Notes under the pieces: generated by a model
Told to the model about the DNA's origin: nothing
What the model saw: the letters and a program-made list of their open reading frames with translations, nothing else
The model's database searches: none
Program-made: the position numbers and the translations under genes
DNA from: CAVPFA01 sp963703655
Lineage (GTDB): Bacteria; Actinomycetota; Acidimicrobiia; Acidimicrobiales; Bog-793
NCBI GenBank assembly: GCA_963703655.1
Contig: CAVPFA010000004.1
Span: 124,001-188,000, forward strand
Reading direction: 5' to 3'
Length of the DNA stretch: 64,000 nt
In this document: positions 8,177-17,550 of the stretch, piece by piece
How positions within the stretch are numbered: position 1 is the first letter of the stretch
Layout of the letters: each line of letters starts with the position of its first letter

Positions 8177-9577
8177 TCAGCGCCGGATCCTGGTGCCCGC
8201 TGAGGTGTCCTCGACGACGTAGCCGAGCTCGCCGATCTCGGCTCGGAGCCGGTCGGAAGTCGCGAAGTCCCGATCCGCACGGGCCAGGTCGCGGCGGCGG
8301 CCGAGCTCGAGCACGAAGTCCGGAATGTCGCTTCCTCCGGCGGCCTCGAGACCGACGGCCCCGAATGATTCCACGACCGCCCGGCCCAGCTCGACGGCGC
8401 GCGGCACGTCGTGAGCGTCGAAGGCCACGTTCGCCCGGCGGATCGCCTCGAACAGAACGGCGGTGGCTCCCGGGGTGTCGAGGTCGTCTTGCATCTTCTC
8501 CGCGAAGGCTCTCCTCACCTCGTCACCTGCGTCGTCCGACGGACCATGATCCCTGCCCGGCGAACCGTTCGGCCTGCGAGCCGCCTCGCCGGCCTCGGTG
8601 AGCCGACCGCTCAGCCCGTCCAGGCGACCGAGCGCCGCGTCAGCGTCACCGAGCGTCGTGGCCGTTACCTCGACCGGCGCTCGATAATGCGACCGGAGCA
8701 CCAACAGCCGGTATGCACGGGGGTCGGTTCCCTGCTCGAAGAGCGTCGACAGCAACAGAACGTTGCCTTGTGACTTCGCCATCTTCTCGCCCTCGCGCGC
8801 CTCGACCATCCCGTGGTGCATCCAGTGGCGAGCGAACCTCCTGCCGGTCGCGACGGCTTGCGCGCGCTCGTTCTCGTGGTGGGGGAAGATGAGGTCCTGG
8901 CCACCGCCGTGGAGGTCGAAACCTTCGCCGAGGAGGGCGAGGGACATGACCACGCACTCGGTGTGCCAACCGGGCCGGCCGGGACCCCACGGCGACTCCC
9001 ACGAGGGCTCTCCCGGCTTCGCCTTCTTCCAGAGGGCGAAGTCCAAAGGCGAGCGCTTCTCCTCGTTCACCTCGACGCGCGCCCCGGACCGGAGTGACGC
9101 GAGGCTCTGATGGGCGAGCAATCCATAGTCGGCGACGGCGGCGACCGTGAAGTAGACCCCGTCGCTCGTCTCGTAGGCGACGCCGAGGGCGACGAGCTCC
9201 GCGATCAACTCCACCATCTGCTCGATGAACGCGGTGGCGTGCGGGACCCTGGACGGGCGGAGGCACCCCAAGGTGTCCATCGCCTCCCACCACTCCGCCT
9301 CGTACTGCTCGGCGATCTCCTCTGACCGGCGGCCTTCCTCGATCGCCCGGGCGATGATCTTGTCGTCGATGTCGGTCACGTTCGAGACGTGGTCCACCTC
9401 GATCCCGGAGTACTCGAGGAAGCGGCGGAGGACGTCGTAAACGAGAGAGAAACGGCCGTGACCGACATGCGGCGGCCCGTAAGCAGTCGAGCCGCAGACG
9501 TATAGGCCGACACGGCCGGGCTCGCGAGCCCCGAGCTCCTCGATACGACCCGAGGCCGTGTCATGAAGTCGGAGCAC
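8177..9577 (-). CDS. cysS: Cysteinyl-tRNA synthetase
   Basis: A 466-residue class I synthetase. HIGH-type signature HVGHGR near residue 37 follows the zinc ligand in YVCGSTAYG. Other landmarks are SNVTDIDDKII, GWHTECVVMS, HGGGQDLIFPHHENE with the remaining zinc ligands, and KMAKSQGN near 271. This layout fits CysRS rather than the mycothiol ligase MshC, which is shorter. The GTG at 9577 is the only start near the conserved N-terminus, with TACGGT at -12 to -7 implying a leaderless mRNA. It is divergent from valS across a 20-bp gap. Confidence 0.93.
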   Translation of the reverse strand: MLRLHDTASGRIEELGAREPGRVGLYVCGSTAYGPPHVGHGRFSLVYDVLRRFLEYSGIEVDHVSNVTDIDDKIIARAIEEGRRSEEIAEQYEAEWWEAMDTLGCLRPSRVPHATAFIEQMVELIAELVALGVAYETSDGVYFTVAAVADYGLLAHQSLASLRSGARVEVNEEKRSPLDFALWKKAKPGEPSWESPWGPGRPGWHTECVVMSLALLGEGFDLHGGGQDLIFPHHENERAQAVATGRRFARHWMHHGMVEAREGEKMAKSQGNVLLLSTLFEQGTDPRAYRLLVLRSHYRAPVEVTATTLGDADAALGRLDGLSGRLTEAGEAARRPNGSPGRDHGPSDDAGDEVRRAFAEKMQDDLDTPGATAVLFEAIRRANVAFDAHDVPRAVELGRAVVESFGAVGLEAAGGSDIPDFVLELGRRRDLARADRDFATSDRLRAEIGELGYVVEDTSAGTRIRR

Positions 9578-9580
9578 GGG

Positions 9581-9591
9581 AGTACCGTACT
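9581..9591. promoter_or_regulatory. Palindromic bidirectional promoter between cysS and valS
   Basis: The 11-bp palindrome AGTACCGTACT fills the middle of the 20-bp gap. It contains TACCGT on the plus strand (9583-9588, -15 to -10 from valS) and TACGGT on the minus strand (9584-9589, -12 to -7 from cysS), two overlapping TANNNT -10 boxes. Transcription of both synthetases is therefore expected to start at or within a few nt of their start codons and to compete for the same DNA. Confidence 0.6.
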
Positions 9592-9597
9592 AGGCCT

Positions 9598-12204
9598 ATG
9601 CAGGCTCCCAGAGTGCCCGAACACCCCTCGTTGGAGGGCCTCGAGGACCGCTGGTCGGCGCGTTGGGAGAGGGACGGCAGTTACCGTTTCGACCCGGCTC
9701 ACCCTCGCACCGACGTGTACTCGATCGACACGCCGCCGCCGACCGTCTCGGGAGCGCTTCACGTCGGCCACGTGTTCTCCTACACCCAGACCGACATCGT
9801 CGCCCGTTACCAGAGGATGACGGGAAAGGCGGTCTTCTACCCCATCGGCTGGGACGACAACGGCCTTGCGACCGAACGCCGGGTTCAGGAGTACTTCGGG
9901 GTCACCTGTGACCCGTCGCTGGCCTACGACGCGGCGTTCGTCGCCCCGCCGGCGCCGGACCGCCGCGAGAAGGGCGCGCGCCAGATCCCGATCTCTCGCC
10001 CGAACTTCGTCGAGCTCTGCCTCGCCCTCGTCGCCGAGGACGAGCAGGCCTTCGAGAGACTGTTCCGCAGGCTCGGCGCTTCGGTCGATTGGACCCAGCA
10101 CTACACGACGATCAGCGAGACATCGCGAAGGGCCTCGCAGCGAGGGTTCCTCCGCTTGCTGGCGCGCGACGAGGCCTACCGCCAGGAGGCCCCGACGTTG
10201 TGGGACGTCGACTTCCAGACCGCCGTTGCCCAGGCCGAGCTTGTCGACAAGGACGAGCCGGGGTTCTACCACCGGCTCCGGTTCTTGCGGCGTTCGGGCG
10301 ACGGTCCTGCGCTCGAGATCGAGACGACGCGCCCCGAGCTCCTGCCCGCCTGCGTCGCGCTCGTCGCCCACCCGGCCGACGTGCGCTACCGCGCAATGTT
10401 CGGAAAAGAGGTTCTGACCCCCCTGTTCGGCGCCCCTGTCCCTGTTCTCGCCCACGAGCTCGCAGAACCGGACAAGGGATCGGGTATCGCGATGATCTGC
10501 ACTTTCGGCGACCTGACTGACGTGACCTGGTGGCGCGACCTCGCGCTGCCCACCCGGTCGGTGGTGGGCAGGGACGGTCGGCTAGGTCCGGCCAGTTTCG
10601 GCATGCCCGGCTGGGAGTCGGACGACCCGGCACGGGCCAACAAGGCGTACTCGGAGATCGAGGGCCTGCCGATCAAACGCGCCCAGGCGCGGATCGTGGA
10701 GCTTTTGCGCGAGTCGGGCGACCTGCTCGACGAGCCGCGTCCGATCACCCATGCCGTGAAGTTCTACGAACGTGGCAGACGTCCCCTCGAGATCGTCACT
10801 TCCTGGCAGTGGTACGTGCGGACACTGGACCACCGCGAGGCTCTCCTGGCCCGAGGCCGCGAGCTCGACTGGCACCCCGAGTACATGAGAACCCGCTACG
10901 AGTCGTGGGTGGAAGGGCTCACCGGCGACTGGAACATCTCGCGACAGCGCTTCTTCGGTGTTCCGTTTCCGGTGTGGTACCACCTCGACGACGACGGCGA
11001 GGTAATGGCTGACAGTCTGCTCATCGCTCCCGAGAACCGCCTGCCCGTCGACCCGTCGACGGACGTGCCCGACGGTTACACCGAAGGCCAACGCGGCAAG
11101 CCTGGGGGGTTCGTCGGCGATCCCGACGTCATGGACACGTGGGCGACCTCGTCGCTCACACCGCAGATCGCCGGCAGGTGGGAGGAGGATCCCGAGCTGT
11201 TCGCCAAGGTCTTCCCCATGGACCTTCGCCCGCAGGCTCACGAGATCATCCGCACGTGGCTCTTCTCGACGATCGTGCGCTCGGAGCTCGAACACCGGAC
11301 GCTCCCGTGGCGTCACGCGGCCATCTCGGGGTGGATCCTCGACCCCGATCGGAAGAAGATGGGCAAATCGCTCGGCAACGCCGTCACGCCGCTCGAGTAC
11401 CTCGAGAAGTACAGCACCGACGCGGTGCGCTACTGGGCGGGATCGGCTCGCCTCGGTGCCGACACCGTCTTCAGCGAAGAGCAGATGAAGGTCGGGCGTC
11501 GGCTCGCGATCAAGATCCTGAACGCGAGTCGTTTCGTGCTGTCGCGCCTCGACGGCTCCGAAGCGAACGAGGCCATGCCGTCAGGCGGTGTGGTGGCCCT
11601 CGACGCGGCCGTCCTGGCCCGCCTCTCGTCCGTTGTCGACGAGGCGACGACCGACCTCGACTCCTACGACCACGCACGGGCCCTCGAGGTGACCGAGTCG
11701 TTCTTCTGGTCGTACTGCGACGATTACCTCGAGCTCGTCAAGGCCCGCGCCTACGGCGATCCCTCCGAACGCGGTCCTGCGTCAGCACGGCACACGCTCG
11801 CCCTGAGCCTGTCGGTGATCTTGCGGCTGTTCGCTCCGTTTCTTCCATATTGCAGCGAGGAGGCGTGGTCGTGGTGGCACCCCGGCTCGATCCACCTCGC
11901 CCCGTGGCCGTCCGGCCCGGCATTGGCGGAAGCGGCAGGGCCTGACGCGCGGCCCGAGCTCGTGGACGCCGCCGCCGGCGTGCTCGTCGCCCTCCGGCGG
12001 GCGAAGACCGAGGCGAGAGTCTCGATGCGCTCGCCGGTCGCCCGATGCGTCGTGACGGGGCCCCAGCCGCTCGTCGAGCTGATCGAGCTTGCTGCGGCCG
12101 ACCTCGCCGACGCCGGCGCCATAGCCCAGCTGGACTTGCTGGCGGACCCGAGCGCGACCGAGCTCTCGGTCGCGGTCGAGCTTGGGTCATCGCCCGCTCC
12201 CTAG
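9598..12204 (+). CDS. valS: Valyl-tRNA synthetase
   Basis: An 868-residue class I synthetase. The HIGH signature is in ALHVGHVFSYTQTDI near residue 56, the editing (CP1) domain runs from about 200 to 340, and the KMSKS-type loop DRKKMGKSLGN lies near 585. The anticodon-binding region and a charged C-terminal arm follow. The length is normal and the frame is open throughout. The ATG at 9598 lies only 20 bp from the divergent cysS start. No T-box or other long leader can exist because the promoter abuts the start codon. Confidence 0.95.
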   Translation: MQAPRVPEHPSLEGLEDRWSARWERDGSYRFDPAHPRTDVYSIDTPPPTVSGALHVGHVFSYTQTDIVARYQRMTGKAVFYPIGWDDNGLATERRVQEYFGVTCDPSLAYDAAFVAPPAPDRREKGARQIPISRPNFVELCLALVAEDEQAFERLFRRLGASVDWTQHYTTISETSRRASQRGFLRLLARDEAYRQEAPTLWDVDFQTAVAQAELVDKDEPGFYHRLRFLRRSGDGPALEIETTRPELLPACVALVAHPADVRYRAMFGKEVLTPLFGAPVPVLAHELAEPDKGSGIAMICTFGDLTDVTWWRDLALPTRSVVGRDGRLGPASFGMPGWESDDPARANKAYSEIEGLPIKRAQARIVELLRESGDLLDEPRPITHAVKFYERGRRPLEIVTSWQWYVRTLDHREALLARGRELDWHPEYMRTRYESWVEGLTGDWNISRQRFFGVPFPVWYHLDDDGEVMADSLLIAPENRLPVDPSTDVPDGYTEGQRGKPGGFVGDPDVMDTWATSSLTPQIAGRWEEDPELFAKVFPMDLRPQAHEIIRTWLFSTIVRSELEHRTLPWRHAAISGWILDPDRKKMGKSLGNAVTPLEYLEKYSTDAVRYWAGSARLGADTVFSEEQMKVGRRLAIKILNASRFVLSRLDGSEANEAMPSGGVVALDAAVLARLSSVVDEATTDLDSYDHARALEVTESFFWSYCDDYLELVKARAYGDPSERGPASARHTLALSLSVILRLFAPFLPYCSEEAWSWWHPGSIHLAPWPSGPALAEAAGPDARPELVDAAAGVLVALRRAKTEARVSMRSPVARCVVTGPQPLVELIELAAADLADAGAIAQLDLLADPSATELSVAVELGSSPAP

Positions 12205-12258
12205 CCGGGCTCGGCGATCAACCCTTGGAGAGGACGCGGCCCTCGCTCGAAGGCAGGC

Positions 12259-12792
12259 TCAATGCAGGCTCGGGAACACGTGGGCGAAGATGAGCTGGCG
12301 AGGGATGTGGGTGAGGACGACGGTCGCCAGGAGCGACGAGTCCCTCTGGCGGACGACGACGATCGCGATGCGGCCTACGCCTCCCTCGGGCGCCCAGCCC
12401 CGCTCGACGGTGGAAGCTGTGAAGTGGCCCTTGAAAGCAACCAGGCACGTCGCCACCCGAGAGGCATCCGCAAGCCCGTCGGGCACGACGACGTTGTGAA
12501 TCTGGACGATCAGCGCGTGGGGAGCCAAGTACCGTTCGCCGGCGAAGCGGCCGTGGCCCCGAACCGCCGCCAGCGCCTCCGGGTAGACCCTGAAGCAGAC
12601 GCTGTCGTGTGTACCGAGGCCGTTGCGGGAAGCCGCGCAGCCGCCGAGCAGCCCTGCCAGGACCAGCGCAGCGCCTAGCGCGGCCACCTTCGCCTTCAGA
12701 GGCGGCCGGACCTGTGCTCGAGGTGCGGCCCTACGGCCCTCGTAGCCCCCGGCGCGTGCGCGACCGCCGCCGGCCGGGTTGGGCCAAGTCAT
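12259..12792 (-). CDS. Putative lipoprotein, function unknown
   Basis: A 177-residue product. A hydrophobic segment KVAALGAALVLAGLLGGC ends in a lipobox-like LGGC near residue 51, so the mature protein would be anchored to the membrane through that cysteine. The remaining ~125 residues match no family I recognise. The ATG at 12792 overlaps the stop of the preceding membrane protein (ATGA). This makes a ~30-residue Gly/Arg-rich leader before the signal segment, so the true start could be later. Convergent with valS, 54 bp apart. Confidence 0.65.
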   Translation of the reverse strand: MTWPNPAGGGRARAGGYEGRRAAPRAQVRPPLKAKVAALGAALVLAGLLGGCAASRNGLGTHDSVCFRVYPEALAAVRGHGRFAGERYLAPHALIVQIHNVVVPDGLADASRVATCLVAFKGHFTASTVERGWAPEGGVGRIAIVVVRQRDSSLLATVVLTHIPRQLIFAHVFPSLH

Positions 12793-13904
12793 CGTGGGAT
12801 CTCCGACGACCGGTCTCGGGGTTGAAGCGGCACTGGTCGCTGCTCCACGACCTCTGCCGTCAACGAGGCACGCCGATCGGCGCGCCGGTTCTGCCACGTC
12901 AGGCCGGCCCAAACAGCCCATCCTACGGGGAGAAAGCCCCAGAAACTCAGAATCCTGTACAACAAGACGGCCGCCACGGTGCTGAGCTGGCCGCCTCCGA
13001 ACGCGACGAGCGCGATCACGAGGCTGCCCTCGACGACCCCGAGTCCGCCCGGCGTGATCGGGAGGTTTGCCGCCAGTTGGCCCGCTCCGTAGGCGAGAAG
13101 AAGCCCGCGCCAGGGCACGCCGGCTCCGACGGCGACGAAGGCGAGCACGAGGCAGGAACAGTCGAGGGCCCAGTTGGCGACCGACCACGCCAAGACGTCG
13201 ACGAGGTTGCGCACGCCGAGATTGACCTGACTCATGGAGGCAATTGCCGACAGGATGCTGTCTTGCGGTTGTCGCGGGCGCCCCGTTATGCGGCGCGAGA
13301 CGTTGAGGACCCACTCTGCGAGTTTCGCGAGTGCCCGTTTCTGGTACACGACGGCGGTCGCGGCAACGGTGACCAGGAGAATCGCAAGGATGACGCTTAT
13401 GAGGTCGAGCGCTGACCCCTGGCGCTCCGCGACGATCAGGCCGGCTGTGGCGAGCAGAGCGAGCCCGAGCGCAGAAAAGACGAGCGTCGCCAGCAGCGCC
13501 CAAGCAGCGAGAGCCTCTGTGGCACCAAGGCGGCGGAACTGCCGGAAGCCGAAGGCGCTCGCGACGAGCGGCCCGGCCGGCAGGGAGCTCGAGATCGCAC
13601 CGGCCGCGAAGGAGATCGCCGTGAACCTGCCGATGCCCGCGCGCACGCCACCGCAGCGCAGCAGTCGCTGATCCATGCGCCCGAACGCCACCAGCGACAA
13701 GGCCTCGACCAGGATCCCGAGCAGCAGCCACCCGACGTCGAGATGACTGAGCTCGGCCGAGGCGCCTGCCAGCTCGCCACGACGGCCGCTCACCGCCCAG
13801 AGGGCTACGCCCCCGAGCGCGATCCCCACGACGAACCGGACGCGCCGCCAGGCTCGCCTGCGCCCCCCGCTCGCGAGGTTTTCAGGGGCCGTTTGTGACC
13901 CCAT
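12789..13904 (-). CDS. Flippase-like membrane protein (LPG synthase TM / UPF0104 type)
   Basis: A 371-residue protein with about eight membrane segments. It carries the family's hallmark PITPGGLGVVEGSL near residue 295 and FAAGAISSSLPAGPLVASAFGFRQFRR near 105. The family (PF03706) includes the flippase half of lysylphosphatidylglycerol synthases and glycan-lipid transporters. No soluble transferase domain is present, so lipid or lipid-linked sugar flipping is inferred. The ATG at 13904 overlaps the SpoIID stop by 23 nt, and the stop overlaps the lipoprotein ATG, giving a three-gene operon. Confidence 0.82.
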   Translation of the reverse strand: MGSQTAPENLASGGRRRAWRRVRFVVGIALGGVALWAVSGRRGELAGASAELSHLDVGWLLLGILVEALSLVAFGRMDQRLLRCGGVRAGIGRFTAISFAAGAISSSLPAGPLVASAFGFRQFRRLGATEALAAWALLATLVFSALGLALLATAGLIVAERQGSALDLISVILAILLVTVAATAVVYQKRALAKLAEWVLNVSRRITGRPRQPQDSILSAIASMSQVNLGVRNLVDVLAWSVANWALDCSCLVLAFVAVGAGVPWRGLLLAYGAGQLAANLPITPGGLGVVEGSLVIALVAFGGGQLSTVAAVLLYRILSFWGFLPVGWAVWAGLTWQNRRADRRASLTAEVVEQRPVPLQPRDRSSEIPR

Positions 13905-15231
13905 ACCAGTCGGAGACGCAGGAATTCGCATTGTTGGCCTCGAGCAGCGACTCGAGCTGGCCGGCGGGCACGAAGACCCTCGTTCCGGTCGTGCCGATCA
14001 TCTCGACCGTCTCCGCTCGGCCGCCGAGTGCCCCGAGGCCGTTGCGGGCGGTCACCTCGACCGCGGCGAGCCTTCCCACCGATCGGAAGGCCTTCTCTAT
14101 GGCGCCGACGGGCACCGACGCGAGCCATCTGTGGCAGGGGTTGCAGGTGTAGTAACTGCTCTTGACGCAGACTGCGTCGCCGCTGTCGGCGACGGCCGGG
14201 AATTGGCCCCCGTCGGAGTAGCCGCCGGTGGACGCGGAGTACTCGGTGAGCACGGGCTCGCCTTGTTGCTCTAGGATCTGCGCAGCCGTGTCGGCTACCG
14301 CAGCGTCCGATATGGAGGTCTCGTCGGCCATGCCGGGGTAGCTCTGGCAGGAGGAGTCGCACGCGGTCGCGTACTTCGTCCAGCCGCCGGTGGCCAGCTC
14401 GGCGGCTACGTAAGACCGCGACGCGACCGCCTGCGCCTCGAGGGCCTGGAAGCCCCACGGACGGCCCTGCGGGGACCGGCCGGTAGCACCGAAAAGTCCC
14501 CACGACCAAGACACCTCGGCCGAGACGACGCTGCGGACGTACTCCTCGACGGGCACGATATTCAAGGTCACGGCGCCGGCGGGCGAGTCGAGCGCCTGGA
14601 TCGTCCCGCGGACAGGAAGGTCGACGCCGCCGGCCTCGCACACAGTGAGCACCTGATTCACGGCGGCGTCCGGCGACAGCGAGGACGGCTTGGCGAGCGG
14701 ATTTACGAGACCGGACGCGACCCGCGTCCAGCGCGTCGACGAGCAGCCGACAGCCTCGAGGAGCGTCCATCGACCCGCGGCGAGGACGGCTCTGGCAGCC
14801 TCGCCCGCGACGAACGAGTGACCGCCGAAAGAAAAGGCCGACCCGGACGTGATCACGACGGAGGCCCCGTCGTTCTCGTTGAGATCGACGCGGATCAGCG
14901 GGTCGCGCGAAACAAGGTTCTGGCTCGTGGAGAGCGTGGTCCCGCCGTAGTAGCGAGAGAGGATCCACTGGTAGGGCTCGTGATCGATCACGGCGTAGCC
15001 GAAAGCCCCCCACTGCCCCATGCCGCGCCCGTGACCGTCGCCGAAACCGACGAAATCGACGTTCGGAGCGGGGAAGGGCGCGAGGGCGCCGTTCGGAGCG
15101 GGGAAGGGCGCGACGAAAAGGTGCGGCGTCGCAGCGGCCCCAGTGGCAAGCGCGATCGGCCCGGCCACGATGCCGACCAGCGCGCACCCGAGCGCGGCCA
15201 AACGCAGCTTGAAGTTGCTGATGCGTGCCAT
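13882..15231 (-). CDS. SpoIID/LytB domain secreted protein
   Basis: A 449-residue exported protein. The start MARISNFKLRLAALGCALVG gives a clear signal peptide ending near ATGAAA. The SpoIID landmarks follow: FGDGHGRGMGQWGAFGYA near 60, VPVEEYVRSVVSAEVSW near 220, FQALEAQAVASRSYV near 250 and EYSASTGGYSDGG near 320. In Bacillus SpoIID is a lytic transglycosylase acting on denuded glycan strands; in non-sporulating actinobacteria the domain sits in cell-wall-associated proteins. The signal-peptide end is followed by a duplicated APFPAPN segment. First gene of its operon. Confidence 0.88.
   Translation of the reverse strand: MARISNFKLRLAALGCALVGIVAGPIALATGAAATPHLFVAPFPAPNGALAPFPAPNVDFVGFGDGHGRGMGQWGAFGYAVIDHEPYQWILSRYYGGTTLSTSQNLVSRDPLIRVDLNENDGASVVITSGSAFSFGGHSFVAGEAARAVLAAGRWTLLEAVGCSSTRWTRVASGLVNPLAKPSSLSPDAAVNQVLTVCEAGGVDLPVRGTIQALDSPAGAVTLNIVPVEEYVRSVVSAEVSWSWGLFGATGRSPQGRPWGFQALEAQAVASRSYVAAELATGGWTKYATACDSSCQSYPGMADETSISDAAVADTAAQILEQQGEPVLTEYSASTGGYSDGGQFPAVADSGDAVCVKSSYYTCNPCHRWLASVPVGAIEKAFRSVGRLAAVEVTARNGLGALGGRAETVEMIGTTGTRVFVPAGQLESLLEANNANSCVSDWYGVTNGP
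15061..15113. repeat. 30-bp tandem duplication inside the SpoIID gene
   Basis: The unit beginning GTTCGGAGCGGGGAAGGGCG at 15061 recurs at 15091 with 22 of 23 or better identity. It encodes the repeated APFPAPN(GAL) segment just after the signal peptide. It is in frame, so it looks like a recent slippage or duplication event. Confidence 0.8.
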
Positions 15232-15239
15232 GTTACTTC

Positions 15240-15256
15240 TGTGCTCTCCGAGCACA
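15240..15256 (-). promoter_or_regulatory. Hairpin immediately upstream of the SpoIID start
   Basis: TGTGCTC and GAGCACA form a perfect 7-bp stem with a 3-nt loop, ending 9 nt before the ATG at 15231. It could be an operator or a translation-occluding hairpin. No experimental or family evidence decides between them. Confidence 0.35.
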
Positions 15257-15340
15257 CAGAATGCCCTCGAACAAGTGACGAGGGAGTCGGTCGTTGCCCG
15301 GTGGAGTCGGGGCCAGTAGCTTCGCCGGATCAAGCCGCGC

Positions 15341-16417
15341 TTGCTCGCCCGACCCGCTGCGATCTTCCTGGCCTCGCGCGCCGGGGTCCTGCTCGTCGCC
15401 TGGGCGGTCGCCTACGACGAGCACGTCCCGGTGCTCTCGCTGCTGAACCGGTGGGACAGCTACTGGTACGAGCTGACCGCCGCGCACGGCTACCCCGCCG
15501 TCATCCCGACGGGGAGCGGCAACGCGGCGCAGAGCTCGCTCGGCTTCTTCCCGCTCTTCCCGCTCGCTATCCGCGCGACGTCCGCAGCCACCGGGCTCGG
15601 CACGCGCGACGCCGGGCTCGCGTTCGGGTTCGTCGCCGGGCTCGCCGGGGCGCTGCTGGTGTGGTGGCTGCTGTGCTCGGTCTACGGCGGCCCCGCGGCC
15701 GACCGCGGCACGGCGCTGATCTTCGCCTCGCCGGGCGCCTACGTGCTCAGCATGGTGTACAGCGAGACGTTGCTCATCCCGCTCGTGGCGGGGTGCCTCC
15801 TCGCCCTCGGACACCGACGCTGGGTGCTCGCCGGCGTGCTCGCCGCGGCGACGACTGCCGTCGACCCGGTCGGGGTCGCAATCGTCGTCCCGTGCGCCAT
15901 TGCGGCGTGGCTTGCTATCGCCGACGGCCGCCAGTGGCGCGCGATCGCGGCGCCGCTCCTGTCTCCGCTCGGGGTGATCGCCTTCTTCGCCTACCTGTGG
16001 GCGCACACCGGCACGCCGTTCGCGTGGTTCATCTCCCAGCGCCGCGGGTGGGAGCCGGGCCGCTTGGGCTCGGGCATCTGGAACGGGCTCCTAGTTGTGC
16101 GCGGCGATCATCTCACGGTGCCGCCCTACACGGTGAAGGCGGCGGGTTTCGTGGTGGCGATGGTCCTGCTCGCGATCTTCCTCGCCACCCGGCGGCCGGG
16201 CATCTGGACGGGCTACGTCGTCGCCGTGCTCGCCTTTGCGTTCCTCTCGCCGATCGTGGGGTTCACCCCGCGGGTGCTGCTCCGGGCGTTCCCGATGCTC
16301 GGGGTCGTCGCGGCTCGCCTGCGACCGGGCTGGTTCGAGGCGTTGCTCGTCGTGTCCGTGCTCGCCATGGCCGCGGCGGCGGCACTGTCGCTCGGCAGCC
16401 TCGGTCTTGCCCCCTGA
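15341..16417 (+). CDS. PIG-V-like integral membrane mannosyltransferase
   Basis: A 358-residue polytopic protein with about ten hydrophobic segments. The NRWDSYWYE motif in the first extracytoplasmic loop, followed by GFFPLFPLAIR, is characteristic of the PIG-V/DPM-dependent mannosyltransferase fold in actinobacteria. The start TTG at 15341 is weak; it is the first in-frame start and gives the membrane-embedded N-terminus. It presumably uses a polyprenyl-phosphate sugar donor on the outer face of the membrane. It begins the surface-glycan region and is convergent with a glycosyltransferase 18 bp away. Confidence 0.72.
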   Translation: MLARPAAIFLASRAGVLLVAWAVAYDEHVPVLSLLNRWDSYWYELTAAHGYPAVIPTGSGNAAQSSLGFFPLFPLAIRATSAATGLGTRDAGLAFGFVAGLAGALLVWWLLCSVYGGPAADRGTALIFASPGAYVLSMVYSETLLIPLVAGCLLALGHRRWVLAGVLAAATTAVDPVGVAIVVPCAIAAWLAIADGRQWRAIAAPLLSPLGVIAFFAYLWAHTGTPFAWFISQRRGWEPGRLGSGIWNGLLVVRGDHLTVPPYTVKAAGFVVAMVLLAIFLATRRPGIWTGYVVAVLAFAFLSPIVGFTPRVLLRAFPMLGVVAARLRPGWFEALLVVSVLAMAAAAALSLGSLGLAP

Positions 16418-16435
16418 GCCGGCCCGAAGCCACGA

Positions 16436-17550
16436 TCAAGCGGCCTGCAGCACCTCGACAATGGCGTCCGCGAAAGCGCGCCTCGCGCCCTCAGGGGTGA
16501 AGGCACTGGTGCGTTCCAGCCCGGCGCGCACCAGCGTCGCACGGAGCTGAGGGTCGGCAAGAACCCGCTCGACGGCCGTGGCGACGAGAACAGGCGACTT
16601 CGACGGCAGGACGATCCCGGCGTCGAGGACCGTCTCGGGAACGGCTGCGACGCCGTAGGCGACCACCGGCAGGCGGTGGTGCATCGCCTCGAGCAACGGT
16701 GCGCAGAACCCCTCGTGATCCGAACAGCACACGAGCACGTCCGCGCTCTCGTAGTAGGCGGCGAGCTCACCAGGGCTGATCGAGCCCACGAACTCGACCG
16801 CGTCGGTCAACCCGAGCACGGACGCGAATCGGCGCAGCGCGCCCGCGTAGGGGGGGCAGCTCTCCCTGCCGACCAGGTGCAGGCGAGCGCCCGGATCGAA
16901 AAGCCTCCGGGCGCACGCGAGCGCCTTGATGACATCGTGATGCGCCTTGTGCGGCAGCATCTGCCCGACGAAGAGCCAGTCGCGCCCGCCCCGGGCGCTC
17001 GCGGCCCGCAGGCGGTCGGCCGTCCGCGGATCGGGGGAGAGTCGAAGTTGGCTGTGTCGACCATGAGGGGGGCGACCGCGGTGCGGCGATAGCCGGCCTC
17101 TTCCAGCTCGACGCGGTTGAACTCCGAGACGGCGAGCCCGAGCTCGACGAGGGGCGCCAGCTCGACCAATTGCTTGCGCCCGAGCCGAACCTCCTCACCG
17201 AGGTAGGGCATCCACCGCTCGACGAGCTCCGCTGGGCTGATGTTGTGGTAGTTGAGCAGCTTCAGGCCTGGGTGCGACGCGAACGCATCGGCGGCCGGCG
17301 ACCCGATCGAAGCCTGGTAGCAGACCCACTGATGCTCACGAGGCTCGCGAGGCAGATCCCGGAGCGGGTGGACCCGGCCCTCGAGCGCCGGCCCCATCGT
17401 GCACGCATAGATCTCCGAAACGAACCCCATCGAACGCAAGACCCGCTGGGCCTCGAGCGTGTGGTGGCTGACCGCGTCACGCTCGACGATCGACGGAATG
17501 ACCTGGTCGATCCGGGCCGGTCGGGGCGGCGGCGATGATGGGGACCTCAT
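16436..17550 (-). pseudogene. GT4-family glycosyltransferase, frame broken near 17035
   Basis: The N-terminal half (17550 downward, ARIDQVIPSIVERDAVSHHTLEAQRVL...LNYHNISPAELVERW) and the C-terminal half (RDWLFVGQMLPHKAHHDVIKALA...CSDHEGFCAPLLEAMHHRLPVVAYG) form one complete GT-B glycosyltransferase of ~370 residues in two frames. The DHEGF motif and the E-x7-E region mark the nucleotide-sugar site. Adding one G to the five-G run at 17033-17037 restores a continuous reading through SPPDPRTADRLRAA. It is either a sequencing error or a real frameshift. The ATG overlaps the methyltransferase stop by 4 nt. Confidence 0.82.

Noticed and set aside
8177..9577. Mycothiol ligase MshC instead of CysRS
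   Set aside because: Length (466) and the presence of the CysRS C-terminal helical region favour CysRS; the HVGHGR and HGGGQDLIFPHHE motifs are normal for it.
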